Shown: positions 54,161-63,676, counted from the first letter of the stretch. The stretch: DNA of 64,000 nt from an uncultured Collinsella sp. (GCA_958408685.1 CATYLC010000012.1:1-64000); one strand, 5' to 3'. Program-made: numbers and translations. The notes: a model not told the origin generated them from the letters alone.

Positions 54161-55549
54161 CTACTTTTTGAGCGCGGCCAGAGCGGGATCGACCGGCGCG
54201 GGAGCCTCCAGGTCGGAGACCTTCACAATGCCGTTCTCATCGGAGAAGGCACGGTAAATGGTCCGAATCGCTAGGTCGAAGTCCTTCTCCTCGACACCGA
54301 TAATGATGTTGATCTCGTCACAGCTCTGCGAAATCATACGCACGCTCACGCCGGCCTGGCCGAGCATGCCAAACAGATGGCCCGAGATACCTGCACGACC
54401 GCGCAGGTTGCGGCCGACGGTAGCGATGAGCGCCAAGCCCTCGACAACCTCGATCTCGAGCGGTTCGACCTCCTGCTGGATGTCGCCCACGAGTGAGTAC
54501 AGCGAATCGTGCACATCCTGCTCCTGCACCACGGCGCCAAAGCGGTCGACACCGGTGGGCATGTGCTCGACGGAAACGTCATAGCGCTCGAACACCGAAA
54601 GCGCACGGCGCATAAAGCCGACGCGGGGCTTGGTGCGGTCGCGGGCGACGTTGATGGCGACAAAACCGCGCTTGCCGGTCACGCCGGTAATGATGGGCTC
54701 CGCCTCGCCTTCATCAGCCGTCTCGCTAATGATGGTGCCGGGGTCCTGCGGCGCATTGGTGTTCTTGATGACCAGCGGAATGCCTGCCTCGCGCACGGGA
54801 AACACGGCTTCCTCGTGCAGGACGCTTGCGCCCATGTACGAAAGCTCGCGCAGCTCCTCGTAGGTAACGCGCGCAATGGGCTGAGCCTCCGGAACAATAC
54901 GCGGATCCGCAGAATAGAAACCCGAGACGTCGGTCCAGTTCTCGTATAGGTCGGCGCCCAGGCACTTAGCCAAAATCGAGCCCGAGATATCGCCGCCGCC
55001 ACGATCGAGCAGCTTGATCTGGCCCTCACGCGTCGCGCCGTAGAAACCGGGCATAACAAAGCCGCCCTGCTGACCGTACTCCTGCACCAGCTCGGAGGTG
55101 CGGTTCATGCTGAGCGTACCGTCGTGATGGAACGCAACGACCGTCGCGGCATCCAGGAACGGCAGGCCCAGGTACTCGGCCATCAGGCGAGCGGTGAAGT
55201 ACTCACCGCGGCTCACGAGCTCCTCGGTGGAGTAACCGCCCGAGCGGGCGCGCTCGGCAAAGGCCGCGAACTCCTCACGGATGGGATAGGTGAGCTCCAG
55301 CTCGTCAGCGATATCAAAATAGCGCTGGCCAATGTCCTCAAGCAGCTCCTCACACGACACGTGGTACTTAACGTGCGCATTGACCAGATAGAGCAGGTCG
55401 GTCACCTTGGTGTCACCCTTAAAACGGCGACCGCAGGCGGAAACCACCACAAAACGGCGAGCCGGGTCGGCATCGACGATGGCCTTGATCTTCTTGAAGT
55501 GTTCGGCGTCGGCGACCGACGAGCCGCCAAACTTGGTAATCTTAATCAT
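54161..55549 (-). CDS. lysC: aspartate kinase
   Basis: 462 aa. Kinase domain: KITKFGGSSVADAEHF, VVVSACGRR, the FxPGFYG loop and DRGGGDISGSILAKCL. Two ACT domains lie at the C-terminus (about 320-460; GVTGKRGFVAINVARD and VEGLALIATVGRNLRGRAGISG), where threonine or lysine feedback binds. It makes aspartyl phosphate for asd. Divergent from thrC over 104 bp. No lysine riboswitch fits in that gap. Confidence 0.92.
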   Translation of the reverse strand: MIKITKFGGSSVADAEHFKKIKAIVDADPARRFVVVSACGRRFKGDTKVTDLLYLVNAHVKYHVSCEELLEDIGQRYFDIADELELTYPIREEFAAFAERARSGGYSTEELVSRGEYFTARLMAEYLGLPFLDAATVVAFHHDGTLSMNRTSELVQEYGQQGGFVMPGFYGATREGQIKLLDRGGGDISGSILAKCLGADLYENWTDVSGFYSADPRIVPEAQPIARVTYEELRELSYMGASVLHEEAVFPVREAGIPLVIKNTNAPQDPGTIISETADEGEAEPIITGVTGKRGFVAINVARDRTKPRVGFMRRALSVFERYDVSVEHMPTGVDRFGAVVQEQDVHDSLYSLVGDIQQEVEPLEIEVVEGLALIATVGRNLRGRAGISGHLFGMLGQAGVSVRMISQSCDEINIIIGVEEKDFDLAIRTIYRAFSDENGIVKVSDLEAPAPVDPALAALKK

Positions 55550-55653
55550 GGGCTGGAGGTTACCTTTCTAAAAAGCCTCTGCGAACCTATTTTGCACGCT
55601 CTGATACCATGGTTTCACCGATTGGGACCAAGGCATCCGAGGAGCAGTGTTAT

Positions 55654-57171
55654 ATGGGAACTTATCATAGTACACGAGGACGCACTTTATCGTGCTCAAG
55701 TAAGGTGGCAATCCGTACCGGCATCGCTCCCGACGGGGGTCTGTTTGTCTCGGACGAGCTCGGCACCCAGCAGGTCGATATCAGCTCGCTTGCAGATAAA
55801 TCGTACTTTGAAATCGCTCAAGATGTGTTGGGAATGTTACTGAATGATTACACGGCCGAAGAAATTTCGGCGTGTGTCGACGAAGCATACCGCGGCACGT
55901 TCGCGAGTGAAGAGGTTACGCCGCTCGTCAAACTCGACGCAGCGCCGGGCACCGACGCTCCTCAAACCTATGTGATGGAGCTCTTTGGCGGCCCCACGAG
56001 CGCCTTTAAGGACGTCGCCCTGCAGATGCTCCCCCGCCTCATGGCCCGCACCTCCGCCAAGGACGGCGGCGCCGAGCGCATCATGATCGTCACCGCCACG
56101 TCGGGCGACACGGGCAAGGCCGCGCTCGCCGGTTTTGCCGACGCCCCAGGCACGGGCATCACCGTCTTTTATCCCGAGGGCAAGGTCAGCCGCGTCCAGA
56201 ACCTGCAGATGTCCACACAGGAGGGCGACAACGTCGCCGTCTGCGGCATCCGCGGCAACTTCGACGACGCCCAGAGCGCCGTCAAGCGCATCTTTGCCGA
56301 TAAGGAGCTTGCCGAACGTCTAGAGGCCGCCGGTACGGTGCTTTCGAGCGCCAACTCCATCAACGTCGGCCGCCTGGTGCCGCAGGTCGTCTACTACTTT
56401 GCCGCCTATGCGCAGCTGCTGCGCGCCGGCGCCATCGAGGCCGGCGACGCCGTGGAGTTCTGCGTACCGACCGGCAACTTTGGCGATATCCTGGCCGGCT
56501 ACTATGCCAAGCGCATGGGCCTGCCCGTCGCCAAGCTCATCGTCGCAAGCGACAAGAACAACGTGCTGGCTGACTTCCTGACCACCGGCGTCTACGACCG
56601 CAACCGTCCGTTCTTCACGACCATCTCGCCGTCGATGGACATCCTCATCAGCTCCAACCTGGAGCGCATGCTCTACTTCCTGTCCGATGGCGACTGCGAA
56701 CTCGTTGCCGGCCTTATGGAGCAGCTGGCACAAACTGGTCGCTACGAGGTTCCCGCCGACCTGCTGGCAAAGATTCAGAGTGTCTTTGGCTGCGGTTGGG
56801 CAAGCGAAGACGAGGTCCGCGCTGCCATCAAGAGCTGCTGGGACGCGAACGGCTACGTGATCGACCCGCACACCGCTTGCGGCTATCACGTCTTTGACAA
56901 GGTCGCCCCCGCCGAGGGCGCCAAGGCCCGTGTGCTGCTTTCGACCGCCAGCCCCTACAAGTTCCCGCGCGCCTGCTGCGACGCCCTGGGGCTCGACGTT
57001 CCCGAGGACGACTTTGAGGCTATGCGCGTACTCGAGCAGGCCACCAACACGGTCGCCCCGACCCAGCTCGCCGAACTCGAATCCAAGCCCGTCCGCTTCG
57101 AAGACGTCTGCAACGTCGATGAGATGGCAAGCTACGTCGAATCCGCAGCAAAACGAATGAGCACCAACTAG
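55654..57171 (+). CDS. thrC: threonine synthase
   Basis: 505 aa. A PLP enzyme converting O-phosphohomoserine to threonine. N-terminal TYHSTRGR signature, Lys of the PLP site in GGPTSAFKDVALQML, TATSGDTGKAALAGF, and the phosphate loop VPTGNFGDILAGYYAKRMG. The length matches the long bacterial class. The start at 55654 uses GAGGAG ten bases upstream. Its terminator and a large palindrome separate it from thrB. Confidence 0.92.
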   Translation: MGTYHSTRGRTLSCSSKVAIRTGIAPDGGLFVSDELGTQQVDISSLADKSYFEIAQDVLGMLLNDYTAEEISACVDEAYRGTFASEEVTPLVKLDAAPGTDAPQTYVMELFGGPTSAFKDVALQMLPRLMARTSAKDGGAERIMIVTATSGDTGKAALAGFADAPGTGITVFYPEGKVSRVQNLQMSTQEGDNVAVCGIRGNFDDAQSAVKRIFADKELAERLEAAGTVLSSANSINVGRLVPQVVYYFAAYAQLLRAGAIEAGDAVEFCVPTGNFGDILAGYYAKRMGLPVAKLIVASDKNNVLADFLTTGVYDRNRPFFTTISPSMDILISSNLERMLYFLSDGDCELVAGLMEQLAQTGRYEVPADLLAKIQSVFGCGWASEDEVRAAIKSCWDANGYVIDPHTACGYHVFDKVAPAEGAKARVLLSTASPYKFPRACCDALGLDVPEDDFEAMRVLEQATNTVAPTQLAELESKPVRFEDVCNVDEMASYVESAAKRMSTN

Positions 57172-57183
57172 ATCCCTTATTAA

Positions 57184-57213
57184 GCGCCGGCGAAAGCCGG
57201 CGCACTTTCTTTC
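57184..57213 (+). terminator. terminator of thrC
   Basis: gcgccggc-gaaa-gccggcgc with a GNRA-type loop, followed by actttcttt. Confidence 0.75.
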
Positions 57214-57249
57214 ATCAGATAACCCCCGGGATGATGACGAACGCGCACA

Positions 57250-57360
57250 GCGTGCCTGGCTGTTTAGTTCGTCGCGAGTTCCGCACGCAAAGGAAGCACT
57301 TAATGTGCTTTCCGTCTTGCGCAGGACTGCCCGAGCAGCGAACTAAACAGCCAGGCACGC
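57250..57360 (-). repeat. large hairpin between thrC and thrB (core family, reversed copy D)
   Basis: Arms 57250-57271 and 57339-57360: 22 bp exact. The 67-bp core has an inner hairpin with tip aagcac-ttaat-gtgctt. Read on the minus strand the core begins ctgctcgggca and ends gtgcggaactc, matching the pattern of the pfkA/thrB/asd cores. It lies 14 bp before the thrB ATG, just before the RBS. Confidence 0.8.
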
Positions 57361-57373
57361 CAGGAGGACCCAC

Positions 57374-58255
57374 ATGATCAAAATCACCGTCCCAGCAACC
57401 AGCGCCAACTTGGGCATTGGCTACGATACCCTCGGCATGGCCGTCAGCCTCTACTCGCACTTTACCTTTGAGCGCGCCGATAAACTCGCCATCACGGGCT
57501 GCCCCGAAGAGTTCCAAAACGAGGACAACCTGGTCTACGTCAGCTTTGTCGATGCACTGGCCGCATGGGGCGAGCCGGCTTTTCCCGTTGCCATCGACAT
57601 TCAGACTGACGTTCCCGTCGCCCGCGGCCTAGGCTCCAGCTCCACCTGCGTCGTCGCCGGCATTATGGCCGCCGCCGCACTGACAGGCCACACCGTCGAC
57701 CGTGCCGAGCTTGTTCGCATTGCCACCGAAGTCGAGGGGCATCCTGATAACGTCGCTCCCGCCATCCTTGGCGGCGCCGTCTGCTCCTTTACGCCGACCG
57801 ATTCGCTCCCCCAATGTCTGCGCTACGAGGTGAGCGATCGCTTGCGTTTTATTACCGTGATTCCGCCCTACGAGGTACATACGAGCGAGGCGCGCAAGGT
57901 CGTGCCGCAGGAGATTCCACTCTCCACCGCCGTATGGCAAATGGGCCGCATCGCCGGCATGACGCGCGGCCTGGAGACCGGCGACCTTGACCTGATTGCC
58001 GCCGCTAATGACGACCGCATTCAGGAGCCCTATCGTCGCCGCCTGATTCCCGACTACAACGCCGTGCGCGACACCTGCCTTAACGGCGGCGCTAAAACCA
58101 TCTGGATTAGCGGCTCGGGCTCGACCCTCATGGCTGTGACCGACGACACCATCGTGGCAAAGTTCTTGCAGGTCAAGCTGCGCGAGCAGTTCCCCAAGTG
58201 TGACACGCACATTCTGACGTGCGACACCGAGGGCGCTCAAATCGAGTACCTGTAG
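57374..58255 (+). CDS. thrB: homoserine kinase
   Basis: 293 aa, GHMP kinase fold. PATSANLGIGYDTLGMAV at the start, the ATP loop PVARGLGSSSTCVVAG, EVEGHPDNVAPAILGG and the C-terminal ISGSGSTLMAV. It phosphorylates homoserine to feed thrC. The RBS CAGGAGG is adjacent to the right arm of the preceding palindrome, so folding of that palindrome could affect translation start. Homoserine dehydrogenase is not in the window. Confidence 0.92.
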   Translation: MIKITVPATSANLGIGYDTLGMAVSLYSHFTFERADKLAITGCPEEFQNEDNLVYVSFVDALAAWGEPAFPVAIDIQTDVPVARGLGSSSTCVVAGIMAAAALTGHTVDRAELVRIATEVEGHPDNVAPAILGGAVCSFTPTDSLPQCLRYEVSDRLRFITVIPPYEVHTSEARKVVPQEIPLSTAVWQMGRIAGMTRGLETGDLDLIAAANDDRIQEPYRRRLIPDYNAVRDTCLNGGAKTIWISGSGSTLMAVTDDTIVAKFLQVKLREQFPKCDTHILTCDTEGAQIEYL

Positions 58256-58435
58256 ACATCCTCCCCATATACCTGTCCGGGACGGTCGGGATGTTCCCTC
58301 AAAATCGTCCTCGCGCATGAAGGCCCCTTGCCCTGCTCCTACGGAGCGACGGACAAGGGGCCTTCGCGCTGCGGAATGATTTTGAGGGAACATCCCGACC
58401 GTCCCTGCGCCTACCTTGCTGAGGATGTCTACAGG
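58249..58435 (+). repeat. nested gene-end hairpin at thrB (core family, copy C)
   Basis: Outer arms 58249-58263 and 58421-58435: 15 bp exact, containing the thrB stop codon. Inner arms 58279-58306 and 58378-58405: 28 bp exact. The core starts gtcctcgcgcatg and ends ctgcggaat, with an inner GC stem (aaggccccttg/caaggggcctt) and a small gctcct/acggagc tip. Confidence 0.9.
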
Positions 58436-58511
58436 GACCCACGCTTTGAAGGGGCGCCGAGCTGATAGTTGATTTTTATTGGCAGGGGCTCTTGCTGGTA
58501 AGGAGCACTTG

Positions 58512-59102
58512 CTAGAGGCAGGCCTCGGCGATGCGCTTTTTTAGTTCATCGATGCCGATACCGGTCTGGGAGCTTGTGATGATTACGTTCTCGGCAGGGA
58601 CGTTGAGCTGCTTTTTGATGGCTGCTGCCTGGCGGGCCTGTTGGGTGCGGCTGAGCTTGTCGGCCTTGGTGAGGCAGACGATAAAGTTGAACTCGTTGCC
58701 CTGCAGGTAGTCAATCATGTCGTGATCGAGCTTGCTGGGGTCGTGGCGGATATCCACCAGAGAGACGACCAAGTTAAAGCTGCGCTCGGAGTCAAAGAAA
58801 TCGCCAATGAGCTCGGCCCAGCGATCGCGCTCGGCCTTGGAGCGACGCGCGAAACCGTAGCCCGGCAGGTCCACAAAGTGCACGTCGTCGGCCTCAAAGA
58901 AGTTGATGTTGCTCGTCTTGCCCGGCGTACTCGAAACCTTAACCAGGTTCTTGCGGCCGAAGAGCTTGTTCATGATGGAGGACTTGCCCACGTTGGAGCG
59001 GCCGACGAAGCTCACCTCGGGACAGGTGGACTCGGGAATCTGCGAAACTTTGCCGTAGCTGGCGACGAACTTGGCAAGCTGGTAGTTAATGGAATCGGCC
59101 AT
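58512..59102 (-). CDS. engB: ribosome-biogenesis GTPase EngB/YsxC
   Basis: 196 aa. GRSNVGKSSIMNKLF (G1), STPGKTSNINFF (G2), DLPGYGFARR (G3) and TKADKLS (G4) identify the family, which acts in 50S subunit assembly. The ATG at 59102, five bases after AAGGAG, is preferred to the GTG at 59108. It runs behind mtnN on the same strand with a 42-bp gap. Confidence 0.92.
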   Translation of the reverse strand: MADSINYQLAKFVASYGKVSQIPESTCPEVSFVGRSNVGKSSIMNKLFGRKNLVKVSSTPGKTSNINFFEADDVHFVDLPGYGFARRSKAERDRWAELIGDFFDSERSFNLVVSLVDIRHDPSKLDHDMIDYLQGNEFNFIVCLTKADKLSRTQQARQAAAIKKQLNVPAENVIITSSQTGIGIDELKKRIAEACL

Positions 59103-59144
59103 GGACACTCCTTGGTCGTAGGTTTTTACAAAACGGGCGTGCTA

Positions 59145-59882
59145 TTACGCGGCGGCGATACGACGAACGATGTCAAGCGTGATGCCGCTCGCGGTACGAG
59201 CGTACTCGTCCAGATCGAACTCGCGCTCGCAAAACGCGTCATATGCCTCGTCACAATTATCGCTGATAGCGCGCAGCACCAGGCAATCGACACCATTCTT
59301 GGCCGCGATGTGCGCAATTGCCGCGCCCTCCATCTCGACGCAATCGGCATGCGTGGCCTCAATCGCAGCGTTACGCATGGCGTCACCCGTAACAAAGCGG
59401 TCACCCGTGGCGATAGTGCCACACAGGAACTGCTTGGGGTCCTTCTCCGCAGAATTCTCATCCGCCGAGGCATCCACAAATCCATGCTCGGCAAGCACGG
59501 CGGCGGCAACATCAGCCAACGCCGGCGTCGAGGCAAACTCTTCGAGCCCCGGAGCGGACTCGGCGATAAGTGCCGTATCGGTATCCAGATAGCGCAGGCA
59601 CTTGCCTATAACCACGTCGTTAATATGCAGTTTAGGGTTAAGGCCGCCCGCAATGCCCGAAAACACAACGGCCTGCGGGGCGTATTTGCTGATGAGATGC
59701 TGCGTTGCGGCAGCGGCGTTCACGGTCCCCATGCCTGCCGTCGTGGCGACTACCGTCAGACCCGAAAGCCCACCGTTCACAACGGTCAAGCCTGCCTCCT
59801 GCGACTCATACGCGCCACTCAGCTCTTCCTTAATCTGCGCAACCTCTTTTTCGAGCGCACCGATGATTGCGATGGTAGGCAT
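59145..59882 (-). CDS. mtnN: 5'-methylthioadenosine/S-adenosylhomocysteine nucleosidase
   Basis: 245 aa. Catalytic Glu near residue 12 (GALEKEVAQIKEEL), phosphate-like site, GIAGGLNPKLHINDVVIG, VEMEGAAIAHIA (ribose-binding Glu) and the catalytic Asp in RAISDNCDE. It cleaves MTA and SAH in methionine salvage and methyl recycling. The start at 59882 has GGGGGAT upstream; the frame open to 59894 adds four residues. Confidence 0.9.
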   Translation of the reverse strand: MPTIAIIGALEKEVAQIKEELSGAYESQEAGLTVVNGGLSGLTVVATTAGMGTVNAAAATQHLISKYAPQAVVFSGIAGGLNPKLHINDVVIGKCLRYLDTDTALIAESAPGLEEFASTPALADVAAAVLAEHGFVDASADENSAEKDPKQFLCGTIATGDRFVTGDAMRNAAIEATHADCVEMEGAAIAHIAAKNGVDCLVLRAISDNCDEAYDAFCEREFDLDEYARTASGITLDIVRRIAAA

Positions 59883-60008
59883 ACCATCCCCCAAACCTGT
59901 GAAAACTGCTTATCCACGGTATGGTACCAGCATTTTGGCTCAACCGTGTCTGCACCAAGCCGTTAGGCCAGTACAGCTCGGATATCATAAAGGGGCAAGA
60001 ATGGCTTG

Positions 60009-60827
60009 TTAGCCGATGGCCGACCTGAGCTCCGCACGGCGCTTTTTCATACCGGCCATAACGGCATTGCGCAGCTCGGGCATGCGCGCGGTATCCATCT
60101 GGGGCACGCCCTCGAGCTTATAGGGAATGCCCAGTTGCTCGTACTTGACGACACCCATCGTGTGATACGGCAGCATTTCCAGGCCCACCACGTTATGCCA
60201 TGGAGCGATGAGGCGACCGAGCTTCTCGCACTCCTCCACCGTGTCGGTAATGCCCGGCACCACCACGTGGCGGATAACGACCTTGATCTTGCGACGTGCA
60301 AGCTCATCGCCAAACGCCAAGATGCGTGCGGGATCGCAACCGGTCAGCTTTTTATGCTCGACCGGATCGGCATGCTTAATATCGAGCAGTACCATGTCGG
60401 TCTCGTTGAGCACGGCATCGAACTTCTCGGGATGCTGGGGGTCGAAGGCGTAGCCACAGCTATCTAGGCAGGTATGTACACGACCATCGGGGTTGCCGTG
60501 CATTGCGCGGAACAGGTCGGCTAAAAACTCGGGCTGCAGAAGCGGCTCGCCACCGGACACCGTAATGCCACCGCTGCGATAGAACTCGTGGTTACTCTGG
60601 AACTCATCCATCAGATGCTCGACGGTCACCATCGTGCCGCCGTTAACGGACCAGGTATCGGGATTGTGGCAATACGCGCAGCGCATGGGACAGCCCTGAA
60701 CAAACACCACAAAGCGGATGCCGGGTCCGTCGACCGTACCCATCGTTTCAATCGAATGTACTCGGCCCAGGGCAAACGTGGAGTCCTCGGGACGAGCGTC
60801 CACACCCTCGAGCGTCATTTCTGCCAT
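60009..60827 (-). CDS. pflA: pyruvate formate-lyase activating enzyme
   Basis: 272 aa. Radical SAM motif CAYCHNP in GCPMRCAYCHNPDTW; the family landmarks GRVHSIETMGTVDGPGIRFVVF, TVSGGEPLLQPEF and YHTMG are present. It makes the glycyl radical on pyruvate formate-lyase under anaerobiosis. The pfl gene is not adjacent, although the two are usually neighbours. The start at 60827 is more likely than the TTG at 60857. Confidence 0.88.
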   Translation of the reverse strand: MAEMTLEGVDARPEDSTFALGRVHSIETMGTVDGPGIRFVVFVQGCPMRCAYCHNPDTWSVNGGTMVTVEHLMDEFQSNHEFYRSGGITVSGGEPLLQPEFLADLFRAMHGNPDGRVHTCLDSCGYAFDPQHPEKFDAVLNETDMVLLDIKHADPVEHKKLTGCDPARILAFGDELARRKIKVVIRHVVVPGITDTVEECEKLGRLIAPWHNVVGLEMLPYHTMGVVKYEQLGIPYKLEGVPQMDTARMPELRNAVMAGMKKRRAELRSAIG

Positions 60828-60937
60828 TCGCGCTACCTTGCCTCTCCTTGGATGCAACCAATTAAAATGCCAGAGCCATTCTAGCCCATGCGTTTGCGTT
60901 TAAACGTCTCGGACTAGAACGGCACGTTTTAATCTAT

Positions 60938-60959
60938 CCCCCATCACCATGGCTGGGGG
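60938..60959 (-). terminator. terminator of degV-like gene
   Basis: ccccca/tggggg stem with AT-rich flank on the minus strand. Modest strength. Confidence 0.5.
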
Positions 60960-61001
60960 CTACGTCGAGATGTCAGGCTGAAGAACGCTCGCCTGCGGCC
61001 T

Positions 61002-61856
61002 TTACGCCTTAAGCGTGAGCACCGCACCGAAGGCGGTCGGGCCGCAATGGCTCGAGATGACGCCGCCGACCTGAGTCCAGGTAACGTCCTTAAAGCCCAG
61101 GTCATGCGCATAGACTTCCATGTCATCGCGCAGCTCCTGGGAAAGGCCCACCGAATACGCCAGGCCAATGTGCGAGTAGTCAATCTCGCCCTTCGCAACC
61201 ATGTGGTCAATAAAGGCGCGGGCGCACTTGAGCATAGAGCCGCGGAACTTCTTGCTCGCCACGAACTTGCCGCCCGTCACCTCAATGCAGGGCTTAATCT
61301 TGAGCAGATGGGCGCCAAGGAATGCGACGTTGGACAAGCGACCGCCCGCCTTAAGAAAGGCAAGATCGGTAGGAACAAAGCCCAGCAGCACGCGGTCCAT
61401 GACGGAATTCGTAAATGCAAAGATCTCGTCGACGGTGGCATTGGGGTGAGCCTCGATGTATTTGGCGGTCTCGACGACAACGAGCGACTGGCCCACCGAG
61501 ACAAAGCGCGTGTCCATGGAGAACACGTAGTCGCGACCCTTGGCGGCGATCTTCGATGATTGATGCGAGCAGGTCGTGGCCTCGGAGTACGCAAGATGCA
61601 GAATGGTCGCATCGGGCTGCTCGGCATGGATACGGTCGTACACGCGGGAGAAATCTGCCGGCGCGCAACCGCTGGTCCTGGGCATCACGCCAAACTCGTT
61701 GCAGCGCGAATAAATCTCGAGCGGATCGATCGAACCATCCTCAACGGTCTCGTCAGCAATCGTAACATGCATGGGCACACGCACGATGCCATAGCGTTCG
61801 CAGAGCTCCGGCGTCACATCCGACCCAGACTCAACCACGATTACGTACTTGCCCAT
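61002..61856 (-). CDS. DegV family fatty-acid-binding protein
   Basis: 284 aa. VVESGSDVTPELCERYG at the start, the fatty-acid carboxylate site TSGCAPADF, then VFSMDTRFVSVGQSLVV and FLKAGGRLSNVAFLGAHLLKIKPCIEV. DegV/FakB proteins bind a fatty acid and present it to the FakA kinase for phospholipid synthesis in Firmicutes; no fakA is seen here. The start at 61856 is preferred over 61877, though neither has a strong site. Confidence 0.85.
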   Translation of the reverse strand: MGKYVIVVESGSDVTPELCERYGIVRVPMHVTIADETVEDGSIDPLEIYSRCNEFGVMPRTSGCAPADFSRVYDRIHAEQPDATILHLAYSEATTCSHQSSKIAAKGRDYVFSMDTRFVSVGQSLVVVETAKYIEAHPNATVDEIFAFTNSVMDRVLLGFVPTDLAFLKAGGRLSNVAFLGAHLLKIKPCIEVTGGKFVASKKFRGSMLKCARAFIDHMVAKGEIDYSHIGLAYSVGLSQELRDDMEVYAHDLGFKDVTWTQVGGVISSHCGPTAFGAVLTLKA

Positions 61857-61941
61857 TCTTATCACGACCCATCTCAACGTTGGCTTTTTAATATGTGGCG
61901 CACGTCCGCCGTCCTACTGTGCAACGGCCCCCAAGCACCAA

Positions 61942-61985
61942 AGAGACGCCGCCCCTTGCACACAACAAAGGACAGCGTCTCCCTG
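61942..61985 (-). terminator. terminator of sucrose gene cluster
   Basis: Imperfect stem gagacgccgcccctt/aaggacagcgtctc, TTT on the minus strand side, about 150 bp past the GH32 stop codon. Confidence 0.5.
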
Positions 61986-62133
61986 GAAAACTCCGTGCTT
62001 ATCTAGGATTCCATACGGTTTATTAAGGAGTGTTACTTATTCCGCAAGCGGTAGCTATACGCGATAAACGGTAGTTGGCCGCGGCAACTGCGACACATTC
62101 CGCCCAACAAGTCCAATCGTGCTCCATACACGG

Positions 62134-63576
62134 TTAATGAGCGAGGCGGTAAAAATTCATCGACGCCGCACCCTCGGCATGCAGCTCCATCGCCGGAACC
62201 GCCGGCGAATAGGTACGGCTCGTAAGTGCTGCCTCGCCGCCGTTGGCAAAAATCTCGACCATCGTAGTGTCTGAAAGCACGCGCAGGTCGCGAAGCTCGC
62301 TGAGCTCGATCGACCTCCGGTCGCGTCCATAGCCTTCGTCGCCCATATCGAGGGTAAGCATCCCGTCCGTATAACGCACAAAGACACCCTTGCGGATCTC
62401 GAGCTCGACCATCTTGGCGCCCTCACAGGAAACCACAAGGTCAAACAGGCGGCCCGGCTCCTCAACGGTTTCACCGCCTGTCGCGCGAACGCAGTCGCCG
62501 CGCATCCTCTCAATCTCGTGCACCGGCTGCTGACAGAGCTTACCATCGCGCATGCTCAGCTCTCGCGGCACCGTCAACGCGCACTGCCACCCGCGTGCCA
62601 CCGTCGGGCTTTCTGCCGTCGCATCGGGACAACCCGACCATCCGATCATCAAACGTCGACCCGCAGCATCCTCAAAGGACTGCGGGGCATAGAAATCAAA
62701 ACCGGCATCAACCATCGGAGGCATGCCCTGGCCGACGATCTTAAAGCTCGGCGCCCCCCAATCGGCCTCGATGGAGAACCACACGCACTGATGCGGATTG
62801 CGGTAACGCCAGCCATCGGCGGGCACGCCCTGCGGACAGCAAACGAGAATAAGCTCGCCATCGAGCTCAAACAGATCAGGACACTCCCACATAAAGCCAA
62901 ACTTCTCGCCCAGCTCAATGCGCGTCGCATAGCCCCAGTCCTCTAGATCACGCGAGGTATAGACAAGCACGCAGCCGCGGTCGTCTTTCGTACGAGCGCC
63001 GAGAACCATGTAGTAGATACTGTCGTGTTCAAGGATCTTGGGGTCGCGCACGTGCGTACCGATATCGTCGGGGTAATCGACCGGCCCAATAGCTATGCGC
63101 TTCTCGCCCAATTCGTCGGGATTCTCGGCAACCATATGAATCTGGTTTTGCTCACGGCCCGTCAACACGTAGTCGTAATCATCGCGGTCAAAATGCTTAA
63201 CGTTGCCGGTATAGAAGTAGTGAATCTTGCCATCACGTACAAAGGCAGAACCAGAATACGCTCCACTCGAATCCAAATCGGAATCGGGGAACAACACGGG
63301 GCCGTGATTTTCGTACGTCACAAAATCCTTTGTCGTCAGATGGTTCCAAAGCACTGGACCGCCATGTGCAGCGTCGAACGGATCGTATTGATGATAGATG
63401 TGATATGTATCACCAATCTGCACCAAACCGTTGGGGTCGTTGAGCCAGCCAAGCTCAGGCTCCACATGGAACAAAAGCCTATCGGGGTCGGACGCGATGC
63501 GACCCGCCGTCTCATCCTGTCCGGCACGCCACTGCTCATAGTCCGCGCGTGTCACCTTGTTTTTTTGATTAAACAT
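62134..63576 (-). CDS. scrB: sucrose-6-phosphate hydrolase, GH32
   Basis: 480 aa. The nucleophile Asp is in GWLNDPNGLVQ; RDPKI and the acid/base Glu in WECPDLFEL complete the triad; YSGSAF and the C-terminal beta-sandwich follow. It splits sucrose-6-phosphate from PTS import into glucose-6-phosphate and fructose. The start at 63576 is chosen for its 8-base spacing from AAGG; ATGs at 63582 and 63618 are alternatives. It is read after the PTS gene. Confidence 0.88.
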   Translation of the reverse strand: MFNQKNKVTRADYEQWRAGQDETAGRIASDPDRLLFHVEPELGWLNDPNGLVQIGDTYHIYHQYDPFDAAHGGPVLWNHLTTKDFVTYENHGPVLFPDSDLDSSGAYSGSAFVRDGKIHYFYTGNVKHFDRDDYDYVLTGREQNQIHMVAENPDELGEKRIAIGPVDYPDDIGTHVRDPKILEHDSIYYMVLGARTKDDRGCVLVYTSRDLEDWGYATRIELGEKFGFMWECPDLFELDGELILVCCPQGVPADGWRYRNPHQCVWFSIEADWGAPSFKIVGQGMPPMVDAGFDFYAPQSFEDAAGRRLMIGWSGCPDATAESPTVARGWQCALTVPRELSMRDGKLCQQPVHEIERMRGDCVRATGGETVEEPGRLFDLVVSCEGAKMVELEIRKGVFVRYTDGMLTLDMGDEGYGRDRRSIELSELRDLRVLSDTTMVEIFANGGEAALTSRTYSPAVPAMELHAEGAASMNFYRLAH

Positions 63577-63676
63577 CGCCATGACCTTCTCGTCTATAGG
63601 AAAGGACGCTCGACTCACACGAGCCGAACGCCCTTCCTCAAATGGACTTATCCTCAGATTACGCTGAACGGCTCAA

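Noticed and set aside
55550..55653. Lysine riboswitch or threonine attenuator between lysC and thrC
   Set aside because: The gap of 104 bp holds both promoters and is too short; no Thr/Ile-rich leader peptide or terminator/antiterminator pair is visible.
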